Shown here one piece after another: positions 6,596-13,961 of a stretch of DNA of 19,569 bases; position 1 is the first letter of the stretch, and each line of letters begins with the position of its first letter. This stretch comes from UBA6921 sp031363085. Its GTDB lineage: Bacteria; Pseudomonadota; Gammaproteobacteria; SG8-11. Below the pieces are notes generated by a model that was not told the DNA's origin, made no database searches, and saw only the letters and a program-made list of their open reading frames with translations. Made by a program: the position numbers and the translations under genes. The stretch covers positions 1-19,569 of the forward strand of contig JANLTU010000015.1 in assembly GCA_031363085.1 (NCBI GenBank), written 5' to 3'.

Positions 6596-7757
6596 TATTT
6601 TTTGCCGACGCGACTGTGATGCGCGCCGCTTCGGTTAAATCGTTCGACGCGATGATCGCCAATCCGCTGTGATTCAGCAGCTCACGGCCCTTGTCAACAT
6701 TGGTTCCTTCGAGGCGTACCACCACCGGAATTTTCACCCCGACTTCTCGCACCGCCTTGATAATTCCCTCAGCGATCAGGTCGCAGCGCACGATGCCGCC
6801 GAAGATGTTCACCAAAATCGCCTTCACGTTGCTGTCCGACAACAACAGCTTGAAGGCTTCGGCAACTTTCTCCGCGCTGGTGCCGCCGCCGACGTCGAGA
6901 AAATTCGCCGGCTGGCCGCCTTCAAGTTTGATCAAATCCATGGTCGCCATCGCCAGCCCTGCGCCGTTGACCATGCAGCCGATGTTGCCGTCGAGCGTGA
7001 TGTAATTCAACCCAAACTGCTGCGCCTTGTTTTCTTTGGCGTCTTCCTGCGTCGGGTCGCGCCAGTCATTGAGTGCTTTTTGTCGGTACAGGGCGTTGTC
7101 GTCGACATTCAGCTTGGCATCGACCGCAAGCAGCTCGCCGGATTCTGTGACGACCAGCGGATTGATTTCGATCAGGCTCAAATCCTTGTCGAGAAACAAG
7201 CGATACAACGCGGTCATGATTTTGGTGAGTGCGCCAACCTGCTGATCTTTGAGGCCGAGTGCAAAGGCAAACTCGCGACATTGATAAGCTTGCAGGCCGA
7301 CTACCGGGTCGACAAACGTGGTGAGGATTTTATCTTGATGGTGAGCTGCGACTTCTTCGATGTCCACCCCGCCCATGCTCGACGCCATGAACGCCACACG
7401 CTTATGGTGCCGGTCGATCACCGCGCCCAAATATAACTCGCGTGCGATCACACAGGGTTTTTCCAGCCACAAACAGTTCACCGGTTGGCCATGCGCAGTG
7501 GTCTGGTGCGTGACCAGTTGTGTGCCGAGCAAGCCGCGCGCAAAACTTTCCAGCTCCGCGAGACTGCGCACGTATTTCACGCCGCCGGCTTTGCCGCGCC
7601 CGCCGGCGTGCACTTGCGCCTTGACCACCCACGCCTCGCCGCCTAAGGTTTTAGCCGCCGCCAAAGCCTCGGCCACGGAATTGGCCAACTGTCCGGACGC
7701 GACCGGGATGCCGTAGTGGGCGAATAATTGTTTGGATTGGTACTCGTGTAGATTCAT
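6588..7757 (-). CDS. sucC: Succinyl-CoA ligase (ADP/GDP-forming) subunit beta
   Basis: The beta subunit of succinyl-CoA synthetase, providing the nucleotide-binding and succinate-binding sites. The 389 residues agree with the family. It starts MNLHEYQSKQLFAHYGIPVA. The ATP-grasp fold is seen in KAQVHAGGRGKAGGVK and in the metal-binding stretch LIEINPLVVTESGELLAVDA. The C-terminal ligase domain has INGAG/CMVNGAGLAMATMD, LDVGGGTSAEKV and NIFGGIVRCD. It precedes sucD in the conserved sucCD order. The final residues NKC and the stop codon are supplied by the palindromic repeat, so the extreme C-terminus looks eroded and replaced. No strong Shine-Dalgarno sequence was seen upstream of the ATG at 7757. 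Confidence 0.97.
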   Translation of the reverse strand: MNLHEYQSKQLFAHYGIPVASGQLANSVAEALAAAKTLGGEAWVVKAQVHAGGRGKAGGVKYVRSLAELESFARGLLGTQLVTHQTTAHGQPVNCLWLEKPCVIARELYLGAVIDRHHKRVAFMASSMGGVDIEEVAAHHQDKILTTFVDPVVGLQAYQCREFAFALGLKDQQVGALTKIMTALYRLFLDKDLSLIEINPLVVTESGELLAVDAKLNVDDNALYRQKALNDWRDPTQEDAKENKAQQFGLNYITLDGNIGCMVNGAGLAMATMDLIKLEGGQPANFLDVGGGTSAEKVAEAFKLLLSDSNVKAILVNIFGGIVRCDLIAEGIIKAVREVGVKIPVVVRLEGTNVDKGRELLNHSGLAIIASNDLTEAARITVASAKNKC

Positions 7758-7804
7758 AAAAGTTCTGTTTTTATGACGCGCAGATCGCGCCGGGCGCCCT
7801 GACT

Positions 7805-7836
7805 TAAGTAGCAGTCTTCCTTGCGAATACTACTTA
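7805..7836. promoter_or_regulatory. Spaced inverted repeat in the divergent sucC / ankyrin-gene region
   Basis: TAAGTAG at 7805-7811 and CTACTTA at 7830-7836 are perfect 7-base inverted copies separated by 18 bases. They lie just upstream of the candidate -10 element at 7854. The layout could serve as an operator for a dimeric regulator; chance is not excluded. Confidence 0.3.
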
Positions 7837-7853
7837 GAATCAGACCAGCACGT

Positions 7854-7859
7854 TATACT
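7854..7859 (+). promoter_or_regulatory. Candidate -10 element for the ankyrin/Sel1 gene
   Basis: TATACT lies 44 bases before the ATG at 7904. The -35 region overlaps the right arm of the inverted repeat and matches consensus poorly, consistent with an activated promoter or a false call. Confidence 0.4.
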
Positions 7860-7903
7860 ACAGCGCTTTCATTTACCCAACTATTTGTCGATGCAGTGAG
7901 ATC

Positions 7904-9628
7904 ATGAAATTGACGTCACGCCTGCTGGTTGTACTCACTCTATTATGCTTAAGCCACAGCTTGAGCTTCGCAGCCGCTGTGGTTGAGGATCCTATTTACA
8001 AGCAAGGTCTGGCCGCCGCGCGCAAAGGTGATTTTGAAACGGCGCTCAAAGTCTGGACACCGTTGGCCAAGCAAGGCCACGCCGAAGCCCAATACCGCGT
8101 GGGCTCCTTGTATCGGCTGGGCCTGGGCGTCAAAAAAAATCCCGATGAAGCCTTCAAGTGGTTCAGTCGTGCGGCGGAACAGAATCACGCCAAGGCGATT
8201 TACAATCTGGGAGTGCTGTACGAACTGGGTGTGGGCACTACCACCGATACTGCCAAAGCCAAAGAGCTGTATGCGCTGGCCCTACAGAAAAAAATCGATA
8301 TTGCAAAAAAACGCTTGCAACCACAAAGCACGCGCATCGATGGCGAATCGACCGGCACCGGCACCGGCACCGGCTTGGCACCGGGCGCCCTCATCGACGT
8401 AAAAGAAAAAAATCTTGACCTTAATCTGGCACTGCGTGCCGAGGCGCGGCGTGGCGACATGCAGTCGATACAACTGCTGCTCAAGGCCGGCGCGGACATC
8501 AATCGCGCCGATAAAAATGGACGCACCGCGTTGATGGAAGCGGCGCTGGCGGGACGCATGCCGGTGTTGCAAATGCTGATACGCGCCGGCGCACAGGTGA
8601 ACGGACGTGACATTTTCAAAAACACACCGCTGATGCTCGCGACGATGAAAAACCACGTCGAGGCCATGCGCGAGCTGCTGCGCAATGGTGCGCAACTCGA
8701 CCTGAAAGATAAAACCGGCAACAGCGCCCTGAGCATCGCGGTGCTTAATGGTCACGTCAAGGCACTTCAAGAGCTGCTGAAAACCAACACCGACATCAAC
8801 GCCAAAGACACCCAAGGCCGCACAGCGGCGATGCAGGCGGTGGCGCTCAAACATGTCGACTTGCTGCAACTGCTGATCAACGCCGGCGCCGATCTCAATC
8901 TGAAAGATGAAAGCACCAAAACCGCGTTGATGCTGGCCGCCGAACGTAATTACAGCGAGGCCATCACCGCGTTGTTGCAAGGCAAGGCGCAAAGCCAGTT
9001 GGTTGACCGACAAGGCAACACTGCTTTGCATATGGCGGTATTCGCCAACAATGTCGCGGCGGCCAAAGCGCTGATTGAAAACGGCGCTGCGTTGAATGTG
9101 CGTGGATTACTCGGTAAAGCGCCGTTGACGATTGCCGTGCAGGAAGGCCGCACCGATCTTGCCGCCACCTTGCTGGCATGGCATGCCGAACCCAATACCG
9201 CCGACGACGATGCGCGCTCGCCGCTCACCTATGCGGCGGAAAAAAACTATATCGAGATTGCAAAATTGCTGCTGGCGCGCAAAGCCGACATCAACGCTCG
9301 GTCGCATGAAGGCTGGACGGCGCTGATGTTTGCCGTGAACAGCAACTATACCGACATGGCCAGCTACTTGGTGCGCAGTGGCGCCGATACCGAAATCGCC
9401 AACCTTGAAGGCTGGACCGCACTGATGTATGCATCCCGCAACGGCAACATCGATGTGGTGCAATTGCTGCTACGCGACCACAGCGCCAGCGTGAACGTAA
9501 CCAACAAAAAAGGGCAATCGCCGCTGTTTCTGGCGATTGAAAATGATCGTACTGCGACCATCGACCTGTTAATCAAATCCGGTGCGGAAAAATTGTCCGC
9601 ACCGATGGCGAAGGGTACCGTGAAGTAA
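7904..9628 (+). CDS. Exported Sel1-repeat and ankyrin-repeat protein
   Basis: The product has 574 residues. An N-terminal signal peptide (hydrophobic LLVVLTLLCLS, probable cut near SFA-AAVV) points to the periplasm or cell surface. Residues about 30-135 contain Sel1-like helical repeats, such as ALKVWTPLAKQGHAEAQY and AFKWFSRAAEQNHAKAIY. A Thr-Gly linker, encoded by a hexanucleotide repeat, leads into roughly twelve 33-residue ankyrin repeats from about 165 to 565. Good examples are NGRTALMEAALAGRMPVLQM and EGWTALMYASRNGNIDVVQL. Both repeat types bind proteins; no catalytic domain is visible. GTGAG precedes the ATG as a plausible ribosome site. The gene is divergent from sucC. Specific function is unknown; a periplasmic scaffold or stress-related partner is possible. 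Confidence 0.9.
   Translation: MKLTSRLLVVLTLLCLSHSLSFAAAVVEDPIYKQGLAAARKGDFETALKVWTPLAKQGHAEAQYRVGSLYRLGLGVKKNPDEAFKWFSRAAEQNHAKAIYNLGVLYELGVGTTTDTAKAKELYALALQKKIDIAKKRLQPQSTRIDGESTGTGTGTGLAPGALIDVKEKNLDLNLALRAEARRGDMQSIQLLLKAGADINRADKNGRTALMEAALAGRMPVLQMLIRAGAQVNGRDIFKNTPLMLATMKNHVEAMRELLRNGAQLDLKDKTGNSALSIAVLNGHVKALQELLKTNTDINAKDTQGRTAAMQAVALKHVDLLQLLINAGADLNLKDESTKTALMLAAERNYSEAITALLQGKAQSQLVDRQGNTALHMAVFANNVAAAKALIENGAALNVRGLLGKAPLTIAVQEGRTDLAATLLAWHAEPNTADDDARSPLTYAAEKNYIEIAKLLLARKADINARSHEGWTALMFAVNSNYTDMASYLVRSGADTEIANLEGWTALMYASRNGNIDVVQLLLRDHSASVNVTNKKGQSPLFLAIENDRTATIDLLIKSGAEKLSAPMAKGTVK
8351..8374 (+). repeat. In-frame hexanucleotide microsatellite (ACCGGC)x4
   Basis: Four perfect copies of ACCGGC encode Thr-Gly four times, in the linker between the Sel1 and ankyrin parts. 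Slippage would change linker length without breaking the frame. Confidence 0.85.
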
Positions 9629-9698
9629 GCATTCCCTCCCCGTATACCTTCCTGCTCCTGCTTCAACCCCGACCCGGCCCGACCGATATATCACGGTA

Positions 9699-9714
9699 GC
9701 GTTCGAGCGAACGC
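9699..9714. other. Short strong hairpin upstream of the histidine kinase gene
   Basis: GCGTTCG and CGAACGC flank a two-base AG centre, 26 bases before the kinase ATG. No T-tract follows. It may be an operator or an mRNA hairpin in the leader. The surrounding 111-bp gap (9629-9739) shows only weak promoter-like sequence, for example GATATA at 9685-9690. Confidence 0.35.
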
Positions 9715-9739
9715 ATCTTCGCGCCTTGCCGGTTCACCG

Positions 9740-11584
9740 ATGACTTTACGCCGCAAAACTTTGCTGACGATTGGCTTGACGCTGAGCGTGCTCATCGCCG
9801 CCGCGTATGGCCTGGCCTCGCTGATTTTCTTGAATCGATTTGCAGAACTGGAAACTGCGCAACTGCGCGGCGGCATACAGCGTGTGCAGAGCGTGGTAAG
9901 CGATCAGCTTGAACACCTCGAATCCATCGCACGCGACTACGCAACACAGGGCGACAGTTTCAATTTTGTCGCAGGTGATGCGCCTGCCTACGCGCAAAAA
10001 TACCTGGACAGCAACACGTTTCACAATTATGACCTCGATGCCATTGTATTCATGCCATTGCACGGCGACCCACTGTTCGCAAAAAGCCTCGATACGAAAA
10101 CACAGCATGACACTCCGCTTGCGGAACGCATTGCCAGTCTCATGACCCGTGACAACGGGCTGCTGTACAGCGCGGAAGCCCGCGAAGGAAAAAGCGGCAT
10201 TCTGCGCGTAGGCAACCATTTTTTTATGTTTGCGAAACATCCGATTTTACCGGCGTCCAGAAAAGGACCGAGTAATGGCACGTTGTTGATGGCGCGCGCA
10301 CTGGATACCGATAGGTTGAACCAGCTTGGCAAGCTGACCCAGCTTGAGCTTACGATCAACGGCCTAGTCGGCGATTTGCCTGTGGACTTTTCCATTGCCT
10401 GGCACGAGCTGCGCGACGGCGCTACCGACCCCTTCCTGCGTATTCTCGACAGCGACACTTATGCTACTTATGCGCCAATTCTTGACCAATTGCGCAAACC
10501 AGTTGCATTGCTACGCGCCATTTCAAATCGCGATGTTTTCGCGCATGCGCGTTCCGCTATTTATTATTTATTGATCGCCCTACTAGTACTGGGTCTGGGA
10601 TTCATCGCAATCACGCTACTGTGCCTGGAACGTTTGGTGTTGGCGCGCTTAGCGCGACTGACGAACGAAGTAAATCTCATCGGCATGGGCGGTGATCGTA
10701 GCGAGCGCGTTACGGTGACGGGCCACGACGAACTCAGCATATTGGCACAAAAAGTCAACATCCTGCTTAGCAACCTCAACTCACGAATTGATCTTGAGCA
10801 TGCCGTCGTCAACGCAACAGCCGCAGCAGCGGCGAAGTCCACCTTTCTTGCCAATATGAGCCACGAATTACGCACCCCGCTCAACGCCATTATCGGCTAC
10901 AGCGAGATGCTGCAGGAGTCGGTCGAGGACGACGGCCTCACGCATTTGGTGCCAGACTTGCAGAAAATCGTCGCGGCCGGCAAACACTTGCAGAGCAGCA
11001 TTTCCAGCATCCTGGATATTTCAAAAATCGAAACCGGAAAAATGGAGCTGGAAACCCTGCCGTTCGACCTGCATGAGACCATCAACGCCATGGGCGACAT
11101 CGTGCTGGCCAGATCGCGCGAAAAGGCGTTGCTCTTGCTGGTCAACATCGACGCAGGGGTTCCGCATTACATCGTCGGCGATGCCGCGCGGCTACAGCAA
11201 GTGCTGGTCAATCTGCTCAATAATGCGGTGAAATTTACCGAACAAGGCGAAGTGGAGTTAACGGTCGCCGCAAAATGTCTTGATCGGCCCACACCGCCCT
11301 TGACACCCACCTGGGAATTAAGCTTCGCGGTGCGCGACACCGGCATTGGAATTCCGGCCCAACGTTTTGAGCACTTGTTCAAGGCGTTCAGCCAGCTTGA
11401 TGCCTCCAGCTCACGGAAATATGGCGGCGCCGGCTTGGGCTTAGCCATCAGTCAACAACTGTGTGAAATGATGGGCGGCCGTATGTGGGCGGAAAGCATC
11501 GAAGGCAGCGGCTCGACGTTTCACTTTACGTTGCCGGCACAGGAAGCTGCCACTGAACTGGGCGCTGCCGCCGCACGCGCTTAG
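9740..11584 (+). CDS. Membrane sensor histidine kinase with CHASE4-like periplasmic domain
   Basis: A 614-residue two-component sensor. A transmembrane helix at about 8-31 and another at about 273-296 bracket a roughly 240-residue periplasmic domain. Its pattern (LESIARDYA, YDLDAIVFMPLHGDPLF) resembles CHASE4. A HAMP-like linker follows. The HisKA domain has the phosphorylated His375 in SHELRTPLNAIIGY. The ATPase domain is complete: N-box NLLNNAVKFT (491-500), DTGIGIP (533-539), F-box FEHLFKAF and GGAGLGLAI (562-570). There is no receiver domain, and no response regulator gene in the window, so it is an orphan here. The signal sensed is unknown. Its stop codon overlaps that of the convergent LRR gene. 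Confidence 0.92.
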   Translation: MTLRRKTLLTIGLTLSVLIAAAYGLASLIFLNRFAELETAQLRGGIQRVQSVVSDQLEHLESIARDYATQGDSFNFVAGDAPAYAQKYLDSNTFHNYDLDAIVFMPLHGDPLFAKSLDTKTQHDTPLAERIASLMTRDNGLLYSAEAREGKSGILRVGNHFFMFAKHPILPASRKGPSNGTLLMARALDTDRLNQLGKLTQLELTINGLVGDLPVDFSIAWHELRDGATDPFLRILDSDTYATYAPILDQLRKPVALLRAISNRDVFAHARSAIYYLLIALLVLGLGFIAITLLCLERLVLARLARLTNEVNLIGMGGDRSERVTVTGHDELSILAQKVNILLSNLNSRIDLEHAVVNATAAAAAKSTFLANMSHELRTPLNAIIGYSEMLQESVEDDGLTHLVPDLQKIVAAGKHLQSSISSILDISKIETGKMELETLPFDLHETINAMGDIVLARSREKALLLLVNIDAGVPHYIVGDAARLQQVLVNLLNNAVKFTEQGEVELTVAAKCLDRPTPPLTPTWELSFAVRDTGIGIPAQRFEHLFKAFSQLDASSSRKYGGAGLGLAISQQLCEMMGGRMWAESIEGSGSTFHFTLPAQEAATELGAAAARA

Positions 11585-13776
11585 GTAGTGCAATTCACGC
11601 CGGAATTGATTTTGAACGTATCAAAAGTTTTGCTATTGCCGTCCAAATCCACCTGCGCTGCAAGCTTGTTGGGGCCGTTCATGAGTTGATCAAGCTCGAC
11701 GCAGGACAGACTCGCACCGTAACCGCTCAAACCAAGGTAGGTCGCCTTAGTGAGCGCGGTAAGTTTATCAAGCCCACCGACGCCACCGATTTTGTTATTG
11801 CTCAAATCAAGATATTCCAACGCTGTAAGGCTCGCCAAATCAGTCACATTTACAATCAGATTCCCTTTTAAATCAAGCTTGGTCAACTGCGTCAGAGTGG
11901 CTAAGGGCGTGACATCTACAATCGCATTACTCTGTAATGAAAGCTCCCGCAGATGGGGAAACGCAGCAAGCGCGCCGAGGTCGGCTATCGATGTATTGCT
12001 GTAGTCCAGTACCTGTAAATTTGTAAGCTTCTTCAGCGGAGTAATATCGGTGATCTGATTTTTGCTCAAATCCAGCCACGTGAGATTGGGTAACTCCGAC
12101 AGTAGGTTCAAATCAACAATACCGTTATTCTTGAGCCCCAATCCATAGAGCTTCGGCAACTGCTTTAATATGTTGAAATTGGTGGTTGTGTACACTGCAC
12201 TATCACCCAAATTCAGCCATATGAGATTGGCAAACCCAGATGATAGAAAGCCCAAATCAACGATGCCGTTATTTTGGAGCCCTAACTCATGGAGCTTCGG
12301 CAATCGCCCTAATACGCTGAAATTTTTGTCGGTGTACACCGCCCTATTGTTTTCCAGATACAAGCTTTCCAGATTCTGAAGCACAGCCAGCGGCTCAAGA
12401 CTTACGATCAAATTATCGCTTAAATCCAATGACGTGAGGTTGGCAAGCCCGGACAGAAAATTCAAATCAACAATGCCGTCACCCTTGAGCCACAACGTGT
12501 AGAGATTCGGCAAGTGCTCTAACACGCCGAGATTCTGAACCGTGATCGCCTTATTGTCGAGTTGCCGCAGATCAAAGGTGTATAAATTCGAAAAGTTATC
12601 TAGCCCCATGAGGTCAATTGTTAGGTCGCTTGTTTTTTTGTCGTGGCAGTCGACCCAATCCAGTTGTCGCTGATATTTCCAACCAGACTGGACGGCCGTT
12701 TCTGTAATACAAGACCACAAATTGCCATCGGACACGCCCGCTTTCAAGTCTTCAATAGTGTAGTTATTGGGTATGCTTGAAATTGAATTCATTGGCGCCA
12801 AGTCGCTATCACCATGCTGGTTCTGTGCGACGACTCGATAGTAATAACGCGTGCGGTTAGTCAATCCGGTATGCGTGTAAGGCAAAACAACATCGCTGAT
12901 GTGCGCGTCTGCTGAGGTAACATTGCCGCTGGTATTCCAGTAAATCGTATAGCGCAGCGCGTCGCTTTGGTCGTCTTGCTCATCAAGGTAGATCGTCGCC
13001 TGTTGGTCGCCGGCATACACATAAACATGATGCGGCATTTCTGGCGCCTTGCCAGGAGTGCGCGTCAGCGTTTCGGGTGTGTAGGGTAATGCGACCACTT
13101 CGTTCGACAGCGCACTTTCAACACCGGCTACGATTGCTGTAACCACGAAGTAATAGGTTTTGTCATTTTGCAGCCCGGTGAATGCCGCAGGCGAGGTTAC
13201 ATCGAGAATGACATCACCAAAAACTTCACCACGCGAAGTTTTGCGATAAACGTTGTATGACGTTGCGTTGGCAACACCACTCCAATGCAACTCCACTCGC
13301 CCGTCCTGACCCACGGCTCTAAGATAGTCATTACCGGCGCCATCCAAATAACCCGGCACACCCGAAACAGTCGCATTGGGCGCCAACGAAATCTCCAACG
13401 ACTCCGCACCTTCACCCGCAGAAGTTTCCACCGTGAGCACATAATAAACGGGCGTACCGTTAGTGAGTCCGGCGTGATGATACGGCGTCGTGACGTTGGC
13501 GATTTTGGTACCGATGCTTTTGGTCACACCGGGCGCGAGTGACCAATACAAATTGTATTTTTTCGCGTCGCTGATGCGCGGCCAATTCAAGGTAATTGCA
13601 CTGTCTTGCGCACGCGCTGCCAAACCGAAAGCTTTGGTGGTGCCGGGGTTGGTAACTCCGCTGCCACTTTTGCCGCATGCGACCAGCAACAAGCCGGCGA
13701 GGGTGATCATCGCGGCAAAAATTGAACAGTGGTTTAGGTAATCTTTTTTCGCTAGATGCTTGTGCATGGCTCGCAA
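11581..13776 (-). CDS. Surface/periplasmic lipoprotein with three Fn3-like domains and leucine-rich repeats
   Basis: A 731-residue protein. The N-terminus has a hydrophobic stretch ending in LLLVAC, a lipobox-like signal with Cys34; the start could equally be the Met at codon 4 (13767). Three fibronectin-III-like modules lie at about 46-133, 147-232 and 243-336, each with a TPY/LPY-xxTGLxNxTxYYY-type end. A Trp/Cys-containing spacer follows. Residues about 385-725 form an internalin-like leucine-rich repeat array of about 22 residues per turn, e.g. LPNLTWLDLSKNQITDITPL. Such proteins generally mediate adhesion or protein binding. No LPXTG anchor is present, as expected in a Gram-negative cell. 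It is convergent with the kinase gene. Ligand and role are unknown. Confidence 0.88.
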   Translation of the reverse strand: MRAMHKHLAKKDYLNHCSIFAAMITLAGLLLVACGKSGSGVTNPGTTKAFGLAARAQDSAITLNWPRISDAKKYNLYWSLAPGVTKSIGTKIANVTTPYHHAGLTNGTPVYYVLTVETSAGEGAESLEISLAPNATVSGVPGYLDGAGNDYLRAVGQDGRVELHWSGVANATSYNVYRKTSRGEVFGDVILDVTSPAAFTGLQNDKTYYFVVTAIVAGVESALSNEVVALPYTPETLTRTPGKAPEMPHHVYVYAGDQQATIYLDEQDDQSDALRYTIYWNTSGNVTSADAHISDVVLPYTHTGLTNRTRYYYRVVAQNQHGDSDLAPMNSISSIPNNYTIEDLKAGVSDGNLWSCITETAVQSGWKYQRQLDWVDCHDKKTSDLTIDLMGLDNFSNLYTFDLRQLDNKAITVQNLGVLEHLPNLYTLWLKGDGIVDLNFLSGLANLTSLDLSDNLIVSLEPLAVLQNLESLYLENNRAVYTDKNFSVLGRLPKLHELGLQNNGIVDLGFLSSGFANLIWLNLGDSAVYTTTNFNILKQLPKLYGLGLKNNGIVDLNLLSELPNLTWLDLSKNQITDITPLKKLTNLQVLDYSNTSIADLGALAAFPHLRELSLQSNAIVDVTPLATLTQLTKLDLKGNLIVNVTDLASLTALEYLDLSNNKIGGVGGLDKLTALTKATYLGLSGYGASLSCVELDQLMNGPNKLAAQVDLDGNSKTFDTFKINSGVNCTT

Positions 13777-13811
13777 TCGATGTCCCTGTTAATCAGAGCA
13801 CTTCAACACCG

Positions 13812-13817
13812 ATTGTA
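13812..13817 (-). promoter_or_regulatory. Candidate -10 element for the LRR lipoprotein gene
   Basis: TACAAT on the minus strand matches TATAAT at five of six bases and lies about 35 bases before the start codon. No clear -35 box is visible. Confidence 0.35.
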
Positions 13818-13888
13818 AATCCATTACGGGTGTCGCGAACACTCTTTACGGCGTCGACAATTCGTAATTTAAGGGCACCTCTAACAAG

Positions 13889-13902
13889 ACGCCTCTAGGC
13901 GT
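13889..13902. other. Small secondary hairpin after the barrel gene
   Basis: ACGCCT and AGGCGT surround a two-base CT centre. It sits next to the stronger hairpin at 13918-13939 and may reinforce termination or isolate the LRR promoter. Confidence 0.4.
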
Positions 13903-13917
13903 GCAACGAAATTTTTC

Positions 13918-13939
13918 TGCGCCTATTTATTTAGGCGCA
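13918..13939. terminator. Probable rho-independent terminator of the barrel gene
   Basis: TGCGCCTA (13918-13925) and TAGGCGCA (13932-13939) form a perfect 8-bp stem with a 6-base loop, 23 bases after the barrel stop codon on the minus strand. A-rich sequence precedes the stem and AAAAATTT lies just beyond it. No other gene uses this side, so it most likely ends the minus-strand cytochrome/barrel cluster. Confidence 0.65.
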
Positions 13940-13961
13940 TGCTGAATTTTTAGCGCTACTC

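Noticed and set aside
10850..11584. Hybrid histidine kinase with a receiver domain
   Set aside because: The protein ends soon after the G2 box of the ATPase domain; no receiver Asp region is present.
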